A stretch of 43,761 bases of DNA from Chromera velia (lineage: Eukaryota; Sar; Chromeraceae), in contig JAHBMJ010005404.1 in assembly GCA_018398765.1 (NCBI GenBank), forward strand, positions 9,365 through 53,125, given 5' to 3'. The translations under genes were made by a program, and so were the position numbers. Shown one piece after another: positions 31,113 through 43,749 of this stretch. A model generated the notes under the pieces. It searched no databases and was not told the DNA's origin. It worked only from the letters and a program-made list of their open reading frames with translations. How positions within the stretch are numbered: position 1 is the first letter of the stretch; the number at the start of each line of letters is the position of its first letter.

Positions 31113-31559
31113 TCAATACACCGACTCGAACTCGCACGCAGGCTTCAAGCTAGTAGACCAGCCACACGCACGCATATTACGGGAGGCGCAGCCACACAGG
31201 GAAGGAGCTGCACGGAATCCAGAAACCACACCCAGATCTGGCTGTCACGCATGCTGGCACGTATACTGGAGAAATTTTGGGCTCGGACGTCGAAGAGAAA
31301 CTGAACGGCTCAACAGGCGTTAAGAGCTCAAGTTCAGGACGCGATCACGAAACGGACAGGTAGACAGCTTGACGTCACAGTTGAGGCCAACCCTCCCCGA
31401 TCGGCATACAAAAAATACCAAGGCAACCCACGGCACCCCTGCCAGCCTCCTCACGTGCTCGTCCACTCAGGCACACGACTACCATGGACACAGCCACCCG
31501 TTCTTCATAGCTGGACACCCGACGAACAGCTAGTCCGCCACACACACATGAAGCACGCG

Positions 31560-32940
31560 TCCATAGACATGGGCACTGAAGGCATCATGAAAAAAAATTT
31601 GGTCGGACGACGAGAAAAAAGCCGGGAAAGGCCCGCAGACCCTCAAAGCTCCGCAGACAATGTAAACCCGAGACCAGACCTCAATGCAGGCACACACGAC
31701 ACTTCTCTCACGGCATATGCACATATCCACACTCATTCCACACTCCCCTGCGGTTCCGTCCCACCACAGAAGAGCCGGACCACAGAAAACGCGCACGTCA
31801 ACTTAAAGAAATGGAGATGCCGAATGTATGATCGATGAAGAAATTTTGTTCGGGCGACGAGAAAAAGACGGGGCCCCGCAAGAAAGGACCGACGACTCAT
31901 GCACTCAGGCGTCTCACACAGACAGCCACTCACACACACAGAGCACTCGCGCACTTCCATCTGGCGACGTTGAACGCATGCTGGAGAAAACGGGGAGAGA
32001 NAACGCATGCTGGAGAAAACGGGGAGAGACACTCGAACGGTCAACAGACCCAGCCTCTTGACGCAGGCACACACGCTCTCACGCACGCATGCTCAGGCTG
32101 TTTGACCGTACGACACTCCGGACATGCCGAATGTATGATGGAGAAATTTTTGTTCGGGCGACGAAAAAAGAAAAAGGAGGCGGGAAGCCCGCTGACACGG
32201 CGCTCAGGCGTCTCACACAGCCAGCCACTCACACACACACACACACACACATACACACACACACACACACAGCACTCCCGCACTTCCATCAGAGAGATTC
32301 TGGCGACGTCGAACGCATGCTGGAGAAAACGGGAAAAAGCTCGCAGACACAGACGAAGCCTCTTGACGCAGGCACACACGCTCTCACGCACGCTGTTTGA
32401 CCGTACGATACTCCCGACCAACAGCCACACACGGCACGCGCATGTCAACTTAAAGAGATGGAGATGCCGAATGTAGGATGGAGAATTTTTCGTGCGGGCG
32501 ACGGAAAAAGAAAAAAAACGGAAGGGAAAGCCAGGTTGTGCCAGACGAGTCACACGCAAATTAGGAGAGAGAACCGAGGTCCCTGACAATCACGGACGGC
32601 ACACGAAAAAGAGAGGGTCACACGCGACTCAGGAGAGAGAACCGAGGTCCCTGACAATCACGGACGGCACACGAAAAAGAGAGGGTCACACGCGACTCAG
32701 GAGAGAGAACCGAGGTCCCTGACAATCACGGACGGCACACGAAAAAGAGAGGGTCACACGCGCCTCAGGAGAGGGAACCGAAGCACGGACGGCACACGAA
32801 AAAGAGACAGAGAGCCGAGGCACACGCCCATGACCAAACACCTGGTGGTCTCTCCGGACCAACAGCCATTCGATCACACACAGCTCTCGTCAAGCTAAAG
32901 AAATAGAGATCTCGAACGTATCATTGAGAAATTCTCGTTC
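31560..32940. repeat. Satellite array of 240-440 bp degenerate units, with an unresolved base
   Basis: A block with GA(G/C)ATGCCGAATGTATGAT, then GAAATTTTTGTTCGGGCGACG recurs at about 31575, 31811, 32122, 32461 and 32905, separated by CACACA-rich stretches and AACGCATGCTGGAGAAAACG (31975, 32002, 32310). The single N of the contig (32001) lies between two near-identical 26-base copies, so copy number is probably collapsed. Long ORFs here translate repeats. Confidence 0.8.
32550..32805. repeat. 68-bp tandem repeat, about 3.5 copies
   Basis: CCCTGACAATCACGGACGGC starts at 32581, 32649 and 32717, a 68-bp period, with CACACGAAAAAGAGAGGGTC in each unit and a diverged copy after 32750. It is embedded in the larger satellite. 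Confidence 0.9.
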
Positions 32941-32994
32941 GGCCGCAGTCGATGTTCAGACACACACGAAGATCCAATCCGACCAGCCAGATGG

Positions 32995-33786
32995 TCACGG
33001 AAGACACACGAAAAAGAGAGCACACAACGGAGGCACGAAGGACTGCCTGACGGTCGAACAGGAGGTTAAGAAGCAGAGGCAGGACAAGGTGATGAAGAAA
33101 AGGACTTGGCGTTTCAGTGAGAAAAGCGCGAACGACTGACCAGCGGACGAGGAAGCGCCAGCGAGTCGGGTCTCCTTCTTCAGCAATTCCGTCAGTAGAG
33201 GAGCCAGATCCTTTCGCTCGATGCCCCCGTAGATCCCTACCTCCTCTTGAACTGTCGACCCCCCCATCGCCGCCTCCACCTCTCGGATTTTTCGCTTCAC
33301 CTCGTCCAGATCTGATTCCCCTTCCTGTCCCGCACTGTTCCCATTGTACACGTGGGCGAGCCGATTCCTCGTCTTGCCGGACAGCGCCCAAGCTGCACGT
33401 CGCAAAGAGGACACATTTCGCATGACTGATCGAGTGGGCCAAAGGCCAGAATGCCCACGCAGAGGACCACAGACAAAAACGCTGGGGGGAGACAGAAGGA
33501 AAAGGCATTTCTGCACATACTGGCAGGATCGAAGACGGGTGACCAGCCATGCAGCAGAGAAGGCCCACAAGCAACGCAAGGGCATCTGTCGGTTCAGCAC
33601 AAGTGAGCAGACAACCCAGACACCAAAGAAACGAAGGAAGACAGACGCACCTGTGGGAGGAATCTGACTGCTTTTGGAAGGGTCGCGCTCGTCCGCTAGC
33701 ATACTGGAGGTCTGGGGAGCCTGCACACACATACATAATGGCGAAGGTCTTGCTTGGAACAAGTCAACAGATCCTGAGGCCACCAC
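32995..33786 (-). other. Unrecognised minus-strand ORF with a coiled-coil segment
   Basis: A 263-codon frame whose central part (about 33290-33160) is helical and charged: DLDEVKRKIREVEAAMGG and ERKDLAPLLTELLKKETRLA. The rest is Cys/Trp/Leu-rich and less protein-like. It may be a relic of a host or element gene; no domain recognised. Up to about 34158 I see only short competing ORFs. Confidence 0.3.
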
Positions 33787-34159
33787 GGCAAGGACGCTCC
33801 ACTCACCGCTGGAAGAAGCTCTTGGGCTGTACTCAGGCTCGACTCGGCCACCTTCTTCCCCACGGGGCTTCTATCAAGACGCCCGCAGGGATCTGCAAAG
33901 AGCTAAGACGGGAAATGGAAAAGCTGTTCGGAGCAGGAACGACAAGAGAAAGCGGTATGGGTACACAAGCTCACAAAAACTGGAAAGCAGCGCACGGAGG
34001 ACGGACGGACGGACAGACAGGATTGCAGGTGGCTAGAGAGCCAAAGGAGGCGGAAAGGCAAGGAGGGAGCCCCGAAAAAAAGGAAGGCAAGACAGCTGGC
34101 ATGCAGACCCTTGGAAGTCCTAGAGTGTCCCTGACCCCGTCGACCCATTGGCAATGCGC

Positions 34160-36864
34160 GACGAGGGTCTTCGGGGCGAAGCGCGGTATCCGTCGAACGT
34201 CGTTACAGTCAGCCTGCTTTCAGTCCCTCCATTCAAGCAATGTAAGACCTTTTGACTGAAACAACAAGAACGGCTCCCCCTGAGAAAAGTTTTGCTGTGG
34301 GTGAGCGGGTTCTCTTTCACCATCCAGAATTGGAGAGAGACAGAGGGGCTGACTTGTATGAGCCTGCTGTGGTGAAACAGCGACATGGGACAAGGGTGTA
34401 CACAATTCATATTCTACGCACTAAACGTTCCACTGTCACCCACCTTCGCTGCCTAAGAGCAGCCCCCGCCGATTTTGCAGGTTCCACCCGAGCATTTCAT
34501 GCATTCCCACGGGTCCTTTCCAATTCTGACCCCCCTGCTCCTTCTTCACAGGTTCCATCCTCACGCGTTCCCCCCGTGGCCGCACCCGAGCGCCCTCCCG
34601 TCTCCTCCATTGTTCCCCGCCCTGCCTCTATCTCTGATCTGACCCAGGGAGACATGATTGTGTGGGAGGTGCCCGAGACGAGCAAACGTTTCCTCGGCAG
34701 CGTGCAGGCTGTTGATGAATCGACCGAGCTAATTGAGGTGCATGCGTGGGGGTCCGTCCGGAAAGCAGCACTGCAATCCCGCATCTTTGCGCCTATGTGG
34801 AGACGGCCCCAGGGATCCCGTGTCCGATACCAGCAGCAGCAGCCTTCAGCCCACGTTCCCAATATCTGCGTTGTGTCTCTTGATGAGATCAAGGAGAGAC
34901 AAGTTCAAATCTCTCCTGCAGGCAAGCTCAGTCCTGCCTCTGCAGTCGAGCACGCATCTGCTTTTTCCGTAGCCCGCACCCCAACCCCCGAGTCTCTTTG
35001 GAGCCTTCCCGCCCTTGCCGATCTGGCCTGTTTGTTTGCCGTCTCAGAAGAGTGGACAGACCTTCCCACCTCTACAGCATCCCCAGCGAAACTGAATCCG
35101 TGCAGTCTCCTTGATGGAGCCTTCAGCACAGCACGGACGCATATCCCTGTTCGCGTCAGGGATCTGATCTCGGAAGAGAAAGAGCTCAGACAGAGTGCGA
35201 GGGAGAAGGAATTGAAGAAGTTTGAGGACTATGAAGTTAAAGAGTCCGTCCCTGTGGAGGCTGTGCCGCCCTCCGCATGTCGCACCGCCATTCCTCTCCT
35301 GTGGAGGGACACTCTGAAGAGAGTGTCTGTGGAGGAGCGCATCTTTAAGTCTCGTCTGTGTGCAAACGGCTCTCCCCGTTTTGACAGGCGCCAAGACGTT
35401 CCCGTCTCCAACACAACAGCAGCACAGTGGGCTTTGCGCCTTGCTTTCTGCATTGCTTTTCCGTTCTCCGACTTTGACCCCCTGACGGGATTCATCGTTG
35501 GAGATATCGAGAACGTGTATCTCACCGCATCCCGCCCTGCTTCCGAAGATGACTCCCCTACCTACGTCCATCCACCCCCCGACCACCCCCAGTTTCTCAC
35601 CCACCTTTGGCGTCTGCAAAAAGCCATCTACGGCTTGAAAGACAGTGGGTTCATCTTCGAGGGGCATCGGGACCGTGCCTTGATGGAGGCCGGGTCGACG
35701 AAAAGCGGGGTACCGGGGCTGTGGTGGAAGTAGACAGGAAAGCCTGGTGCTGCAGGCTCCCGACTGATCGGTTTGTGTGCCACTTTCGTTGATGACCTTG
35801 CCATCCTAGGCATCTCCGTCTCTCCTTCGACCCTTGTTGCCGAGATCGCGTGCAAGGGACCCTTCACCATCAAAGAGACCCATCCCACCGATGAGGGCAA
35901 AGTGCGCTGGGCGGGTGTTGATTTCGAACTGAAGAAGGATGAGATCCGAATTAGCCAATCCGAATACCTGCAATCCCTTGGAGCCTCTGTTCCTGAGGGC
36001 CCCGTTCCCTCCATCCCCCTCCCCCTCAATTCCCGCGACCGTCACGACACATCGCCTCCTCTGTCTCCCCCTGCAGCGAAGCAGTTTCGCTCATTGCTAG
36101 GGGGCCTGGCGTGGGTTGCCCGGGATACCCGTCCAGACCTTGCCGAAGCTTGCAACGAGCTCAGCCGATCTGTTGCCTGCCCCACAGAGCGAAGCCATTC
36201 CTTCCTGCACAGTGCTGTCCGCTACGCAGCAGCCACCCGAGACCGCTCTCTCAGCATCAGAAAGGACGATATTCCCCCTCGATCGGAGAAGCCTCTCCAT
36301 TTGAAGGGGTGGGGGGACGCCGCACTAGGAACCGCTGGGTGTGCCCATCCCCACACTGGCTGGCTTCTCAGCATTGGGAACTCCCTCCTCCACTGGCGCT
36401 CATTCCGGCAGCCCTGTGTTGCCCGCAGCAGTGCGCGTGCAGAGCTATATGCTTCCCACAACCTTGTGGACTTCTTAGAGTCCCTTCTCCTGTGTTTGCG
36501 GACAGTGTGGCAGAAAGGAGTCACTGGCACTGTGTACACAGATGCCAAAGACGTCTTGGACTTAGTGGGTGCCGACCGCCCGCGGCCGTCCGAGCGTGCT
36601 GTGATGAAGGTCATTGAGTCTCTTCAAGAGAAACTGTTGGAGCGCACCCTTGACTCTCTTGTTGTGCAGACTCTATCCCTGCGCGATGTGATGGACGAAA
36701 GCAAAATCCGTCTTTCCTATGTCGCCACCTCCGAGAACTGGGCAGACCCTCTGACAAAAAGCATGTCTCCCCAGCTGCTGTCTCCTTTCTTCCACCGGTA
36801 CGTGGAACCCGAGGAGAGGGAAAAACAAAAGATAAAAAGGAAGCTGTGTTGTGTGCCGCGGTAG
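34160..36864 (+). pseudogene. Copia-type pol, 3' part: integrase tail, reverse transcriptase, RNase H
   Basis: From about 34252 one frame carries the integrase C-terminal part (FAVGERVLFHHPEL), a Pro-rich linker, and the RT: a GDIENVYLTA box in place of D-V-x-x-A-F-L, LQKAIYGLKDSGFIF and the catalytic FVDDLAI (Asp codons 35791-35796). RNase H follows: KGWGDAAL, HWRSFRQPCVARSSARAELY and VYTDAKDVLDL, with the expected Asp, Glu, Asp. The frame is continuous except for one TAG at 35731-35733, just before FVDD. The end overlaps the 3' LTR by 18 nt. Sequence from 34160 to 34251 is retrotransposon-like in a shifted frame. Confidence 0.88.
36812..36845 (+). promoter_or_regulatory. Polypurine tract
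   Basis: A GAGGAGAGGGAAAAAC..AAAAGATAAAAAGGAAG run directly before the 3' LTR, the expected plus-strand primer for reverse transcription. It also codes the Glu/Lys-rich end of pol. Confidence 0.75.
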
Positions 36865-37177
36865 CTATGCACACACTATACAGCGTTCCGGGGCCAGCAA
36901 ACAGCGAGCGCAGCATTCAGAGTATGCAGACTCAGCCCGCGCACCCGCGCACGAATCCATGCATGCAAAGACACCCGCGCACGAACCCATACATGCAAAG
37001 ACACTCTGTTGATTCATAACTGAGCAGATCGAATTCAATGATACAGCTAGCCACTGCCGAACAGAACGACAAACCTGGACTGTCAGTCTTCATGTATCGA
37101 TCGACGAACCTATAGTCCTGGCTGTGTGCACGTGAGTCTCGATGCTAATCCCACTAGCACTAGACTCGCACACCTCA
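36847..37177 (+). repeat. 3' LTR
   Basis: 331 bp, TGTT...CTCA, followed by the ATCTA target duplication. It differs from the 5' LTR at about four positions (36848, 36989, 37043 and 37070 region). Confidence 0.93.
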
Positions 37178-37182
37178 ATCTA

Positions 37183-38041
37183 CATATAAGTAGTTATATG
37201 TACCCAATACAAAAAACTAAATAAAGTAGACTTTAAGATTGACATATTTAGTTTTTTGAAAAAGAAAAAAAACCTAGAAAAAAACTTATATGAAAAACAT
37301 AAAAACAATCGTAGAACCATGATTCAATTTTTTTTAATACGTAGTGTTAGTAGCTAGGAACTTGCTGTTGCAATGAAGATTTGAAATGTCTGATGTGCAA
37401 AAATTTACAATCAAAAAATATTAAGTTAAGCAATATTTCTTTTAAATTTGTCTTGCTATCATCATCATCTTCCACTGTTCTACATACGCCATCGCCATCA
37501 GCCTATGCTAGGCGTCTGGCGTTCTGTAGGTCACAACATGCCTGAATTGCTACGCTAACAGATTTAAAAAATTTGGTACTTGGATCACATTCATTGATTT
37601 CTGACAATTTTCTGTTGTGGATTTATGTCTAGGCTGTGAGGCTTCGGTGGAGAAAGAGCAAGCGACACTGAGCAGCAATGAGGGCTCTCTTCAGCTCAGC
37701 TTCCTCCTGGATCATCTCCCCACAGAGGGCTGGTGTTAGCTGCACGGAGCGGCAAAGAGAGGAACCGGGAGGGGAACGAAGAGAGAAATAAAAGCCGGGA
37801 GTTTCTCATCAAGCACCCATGTAAGATGTCACAGCGATCGATGCGGTAAAAGTTGCGATCAGCATTGTTGTTCCCAAAGGAACGTTACAACCCAGTGCAC
37901 ACAACCAGAAGAGACACACTTGGCCAAGCCCGCGCAAACACTGCTAGATCCAACAGAGTTGAAGGAAGATCATCGGATGCTAGAGAGAGTAGATCGCGTG
38001 TACAAGAACTCGAAAGAGCGAAAGCCAGGAGAACAGTTTGC
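37183..38041. other. AT-rich spacer, then possible 5' region of a small gene
   Basis: 37183-37620 is AT-rich with no gene. At 37679 an ATG opens a 39-codon frame starting MRALFSSASSWIISPQR, which resembles an organelle-targeting presequence and could be an upstream exon of the following gene, but I found no splice connection. Confidence 0.3.
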
Positions 38042-38905
<864 letters not shown>

Positions 38906-38947
38906 AGATTTGGGCATGAAGAGAAAACTGAACCGAAGCGGACTTAT

Positions 38948-41900
38948 TCAGGTCACTTCATGAGACAATTCATCTTTGGTATGTTCCATCCTCTTCTGAT
39001 CTGACTCAGTATCTGAAAGTTCTAACCGAGGCAAACACTCACCATACGCATGGATGTCGCACTCTCTGCGAAAAGTCAGGATGGCAGATTCCAGGGAAAC
39101 GTTCTGAAGCTGGTGATGGACGTCCTCGACCTCCTGCATCCCCACCCACACGCTTGCACACTTGGCCACAGCAGCCGCACTTGCGGCACTCACGGGGGTT
39201 CTTGAGGGGCTGACGGGACTGAAGCGGCCTCTCGAGGGAGACGACCGAGACGGGGAACCGCCTGCATGCGCACACGGACACACGCACACCCAAACACGGA
39301 CACAAACACTCAATCACAACAAGTTTCAAACATCTGGCACCTTCCCTGGAGCTCTCAGGGGAAATATCAGGAAGAGTTCTGCATTGCCTGCCTCAACTGC
39401 CAGCGTTCGAAAGAAAACTTCCTTTCAATGGCTGAGAAGACCAACACACGTACATTTGCGCACACATCTCCAAAAACGGCGAAATCAATCTCTTCTATGT
39501 CAAAAGCGTCCTGCTGCACTCACCAAGAACAATTTTGTTTTAGAAGTCAAAAAGGCCCGACTGACCGTCCAGGTCCCTCCCTGCGAGTGCGTTTTTGGCC
39601 TCCTCAGCGCTGGCAATTCTGCAGTCGAGAGCGCTCATGAGGGAGGCCTTCAGAGTCGCCGTCGAGTCGTCCTGGGCGTCCCCAATCGGCTTCTGGTCAT
39701 TCACCGACTTTCGAATGTTTCGGTGATACAGAATTTGTTCCTGCATGCATGTTGCGTGCACGGACAAATCAGACATTCTGTACAGAGTCTTTCCTATCTG
39801 TCATCGAAACGAAAGTTGCTGATCGAGCCATCTCGAATATCTCTATCACCAGCACTGCCTTTAAGAGAAGAGAACGCAGTTGGAGAAAGTGTCAGAGGTG
39901 CGGTGAAAGCCTAATCAGACAAATTTGAAACTCTTTTCTCTCCCGAGTCTCCTCCCCCCGTTTCAGCTTAAACTCTACTGCACCCCTCATGACAATCTGA
40001 CTTAGTCGGAATTGCGCCAGACACTTTTCTGACGTTTGTCCCTTCATATTTTTTTTGTTAGACGCACCTCTACAAGCCTCTGAGGATTGTGGTTCTTCGC
40101 AGTGGCCGAGAGCTCGACGTCTTTTCGTCCCTTCCATCTTCTGCAGAACCAAAGAAAACGAACATAAATGGCCTCATGAGGCATCACCCGCCTACAGCCT
40201 ACCCGCATCCTAGGAGCAGCAGACAGGGCGTAGAAGAATAGTGGTGCAAGAGGAAAGTCACAATCAGACATCTTGCTCTGTTTGCTGTAGGCAGAGACAC
40301 ACACGGAGCGAGATGATGTCGAAAAGAAGACTTACGGCATCTTTCGCACCGCATCGATCAGTACCCGTGTACACCGCACTCTCTGCAATCATGTCAAAGC
40401 AGGAGAAGCACAACTGTAAAAAAAATCGCACGCATCTCACAGTTGAGGCGCAACGCGACCTGCATGAATGAAGTTTTGCACCATCGTTTCTGCTCTTCGA
40501 TTTCAGCTTCTGCCCTCGCTTTGTGGACTTTTGTCTCTCCTTCCCAGACTGCTCAAGAAGTCTTTTTTTTTTTACGTGAAAAGCGGGCACCAATTGCAAT
40601 CCCGACTGACTTCTATTTTGTCCATGCGGAGCTGCAGCGTGTCTTGAAAAATCTCCACCTGCAACACCAAGCAGTCAAGCACATGATGCATGGGGGCGAA
40701 CAACAAATCATGAGCTCAAGGTTTCCGCGACGCCAGAGGAAAGCAAAAAAAAATAAAGAGAGTTCTTTGACGACTAACGCAGCATCGGAGAGATATACAC
40801 GCGTAGAAAGACGTTGGACAACGATGCGCTGAAGCACAGAAAGGGCACGGGGGACGTACCAGAAGGCGGGCGATGGCAAAAGTCGTCACAGGTTGGCCCA
40901 TCTTTTTGTTTTCCGTTCTTGCGGTGTGTTGAGTATCATGCACAGACTGCTTGCGGCTCTTGCTCCGGCTGAGACTTCGGTCTCTGTCTCTGCTGCCGCT
41001 ACCATCCCCGCCTCCTCGTCCGCCTCTGTCTTTGGCATTTCGCGTTCTGGACCTCGACAGATCTCTTCCCCTGTCCATTTGCATGGGAGAAGGGGTACGG
41101 GATCGGCTGAGGGGTGAGGCTGGAGATAGCGCTGCCTCTCCCATCGCTGCGCTGGTCGCAAAGTGCAGAGGCGACTTCGTTGAGGCCACAGCGACGGACC
41201 CCCACTCCCTCTGCACCTGCGCTACAATTGTTTCCCAAATCACCAGGAGCCTCCGAAACGCCCTGCATTGAAAGGGTCGACGCACTTAATTGGGAAAGTG
41301 GATGGGTGGGTGAGGGCGCCGGAAGAGAGAGAGAGGCACTTGCAGAGAGTTAGAGAGACAGTGAAGGGAGCCGAAGAGGGAGAAGGATAGTGAGAGAGCC
41401 TGGCATGGAGCAACATCCTTAGATATCTCCCTTCCGAGCGACAGGCCGCAGAAACAATCACTAAACGATCATTACATGATTCTCATTCGTGTTCCTGACT
41501 TTTTCTTTCGTGTACGCAGCACACACTCTTCAACAGACAGAAGACAGGGACAGATTAAAGGTTGGCATGGCAGAGAATCGATCGACAGACATTTCATCAA
41601 AACTAGCTGATCCTCTGAGCCCTCTGACTAAAATCATTCCATCAAATCCCTCCCCTATGTAGCCACCCAATGGGAAGGAACTCCCAGGCTGCTTGGACGA
41701 CGTGGGCTGGCTGTTTGACTTCTGCATGCTGCATGCAGAGTGAAAAATGTCTGCAGGCCTGATTTATAAATAATCTTCCACAGGCATCTACAAGAACTGG
41801 GATTCAGATCGGCTTTTCATCTCAACCATCCACACTCCTCCTATGCATAAATAAAGTTTCTTTCTTGCTGACGGACGCTTCGAGGTCTTCTATGAGCGCG

Positions 41901-43412
41901 TCCCCGTCCAGCGAGATGAGGGGCATGTTCTTCCGAGATGCGTCTCTGCGACGCCAAGAGAGGGCCTCGGGGTCTGCCTGGAGGACTCCCCCTGCATAGG
42001 GACCGCCGTGGCGAATCTCGTCGTTCATCTCCCTCCACACAGCACGGAGTGAGAGGGCAAGCCGCTTCAAACGGGAGAGATCCTGCACACTCATAAGACA
42101 AATTCACACAAACACCGAGAGAAACGGGGAGAAAACAGGAAAAAGGAATAAATACAAAGACAGAGAAAACTTTGGCGCGCACAGAGGCAGACAACGTGAA
42201 TGGACTTGACTCAGTTAAGCCGTCACACAAAAGAGAGGAAACAAAGCACACAAAAATAAACCGACCGAAAGGATATCTGGCACTCGGAGGGCGCTTTCCA
42301 GTGAGGATCCTGCTTCCTGCTGCTCTTTGTTCTGCTCAGCCTCTGCCTTCTGCGTGCGGGCGGCCTCAGCCTGCAAAGAGGAAATACAGCAGGGATCGAG
42401 ACCGCAAGTGTCATCACATTCTCCCAGAACCACTCCAAAGTTCGCCAATCCCTTTAGCTGCCTTTTGGCGGGCAACAGCAAGCGCAAGGCTGAGCAAACG
42501 AGATGAAGGCACAGGCTCGTTTCCGTCTTGGTTCGACAGTCTGTCTGCATCATGAGCGAAAAGAAGACGACGAGAAGACAGGAAACGCACGCAAAGGGTT
42601 TGGCCGCTCATCGGCAAGACAAAGCAACTCGCACATGATAAAGCAAAGCAGAAAAGATACGCAGACGGAAAGCCAATGAAAGGAATCTGCAGGGAGAAAA
42701 CTAGCGAGGCAGGCTCACAGAAGATCTTCGTGGAGCGACCCAGTTCCCACAGGGGCAGCAGTCCATACAGGGAGACGGCCACAGAGAAGCGCATCGACAA
42801 GGAGAGGGTCTAGCCTCTCCCCATTCCCTCTCGGCTTCTCCCTTCGGCCCTCTGGGTATTCTTGGGTCCGCACAGAAAGCTGCAAGGGCTCCGTTCTGCA
42901 AAAAAAGAAAAGAAAAGAAAAGAAAAAAACGTGTGCGGTTGGCTCGATGGGGCGGCATATGTCTGACTCTCTCGGGCGAGCGAGCGCGTAAGTAAGGCTC
43001 TTTGAACAGTGAAAGCGTAGGCTGGCACGCACACAAGCTCTGCTGAAGGCAAACAAGATCGGACATTGTCAACAAAAACGAACGCAGGCGCCACCGACAA
43101 CCTTCCCCCGCCGTTTTTCTTTTCATTCCCCACCCCTATTTGATCACCTACCTTCTTCTCTATTCGGTCTATACGACTGGGTCTGCCCCTCGCATCCTTC
43201 AAACCAAGGTCAACAGGCGTCCACGACTTTCCTCTTCCCGGCCCCTCCAGCCCCCCTCCCCAGGCAAACACTCGACCCTGCCTGCTCCCCAGCCCATAGC
43301 ACACGGGCGCCCCTCTTGACCCTTCCGCTTCCACCACAACCAGTTGGCAGATGGGTTCAGACAGGGGAAAGCGGACCTGACGGGGCCTGTCGATGCGGGA
43401 ACACGACTGCAT
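38948..43412 (-). CDS. Ten-exon coiled-coil protein with Arg/Ser-rich segments
   Basis: Exons in transcription order, high to low coordinate: 43412-43152 (ATG start), 42895-42719, 42370-42266, 42082-41877, 41262-40890, 40658-40611, 40382-40336, 40140-40068, 39740-39566, 39261-38948 (TGA). All ten junctions keep one frame with AG acceptors and GT donors; phases after exons 1-9 are 0,0,0,2,0,0,2,0,1. Segments: a Gly-rich N-terminus, a Glu/Gln coiled coil (AARTQKAEAEQNKEQQEA), a helical stretch (DLSRLKRLALSLRAVWREMN), LLVIWETIVAQVQREWG, an SR-type region (SRSRTPSP, RDRDRSLSRSKSRK), VEIFQDTLQLRMDKIE, and SRSSPSRGRFSPVSPSRTP near the end. SR-type repeats suggest RNA-related or phosphorylated disordered function (inference). 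A strong GTGAGT at 39042 could instead extend the gene downstream. Family not recognised. Confidence 0.65.
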
Positions 43413-43539
43413 TCATGATGCAGAGAGGAGAGAGGACAGAACAGAAGAGAAAGGAAAACAAATGCGGGCAAAGCGAATTAACTCCTGAAATGCATGCATC
43501 TCCGGACCAGGCAAGGAGAAGATTGAAAAGGGCATGAAG

Positions 43540-43560
43540 GAAGGAAGGAAGGAAGGAAGG

Positions 43561-43598
<38 letters not shown>

Positions 43599-43711
43599 AA
43601 GAAAGAAAGAAAGAAAGAAAAATCGGCGACCGAATTTCTCGAAGCACACGCACACGCCACCTCACCCACCCACCCCCCATCCCCCACGGCCCCGCCCTCT
43701 CTTTCTCTTTC

Positions 43712-43749
<38 letters not shown>

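Larger units (their letters stand above)
23076..34158. mobile_element. 11-kb insert splitting the retrotransposon; contains viral-type replication genes
   Basis: Integrase similarity stops at about 23075 and retrotransposon-like sequence resumes at about 34159. The word CGACG occurs at 23071-23075 and 34159-34163 and could be a 5-bp target duplication, though chance is possible for five bases. No terminal inverted repeats were seen by eye at these borders. Inside are a degenerate minisatellite, a repeat-rich AT stretch, a PrimPol/D5 helicase gene (+), a convergent minus-strand gene cluster, satellite arrays, and decayed ORFs. It may be several nested insertions rather than one. Confidence 0.65.
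20692..37182 (+). mobile_element. LTR retrotransposon (Copia order) with 5-bp target duplication, interrupted by an 11-kb insert
   Basis: ATCTA at 20692-20696 and 37178-37182 flanks two 331-bp LTRs. The internal region runs protease, integrase, then after the insert the integrase tail, reverse transcriptase and RNase H, which is the Copia (Pseudoviridae) order. TGGTAGC lies directly after the 5' LTR, where the tRNA primer site belongs, and a purine-rich tract (about 36812-36843) precedes the 3' LTR. No gag zinc knuckle is visible and only about 0.43 kb separates the LTR from the protease motif, so gag seems missing. The LTRs differ at about four sites, implying recent insertion, yet pol is disrupted. 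Confidence 0.92.

Noticed and set aside
32581-32785. CRISPR-like array
   Set aside because: The 68-bp units repeat end to end with no unique spacers, and the genome is eukaryotic.
38948-38990. KDEL retention signal near the end of the SR/coiled-coil protein
   Set aside because: KDEL is internal (followed by SHEVT), not C-terminal, and there is no signal peptide.
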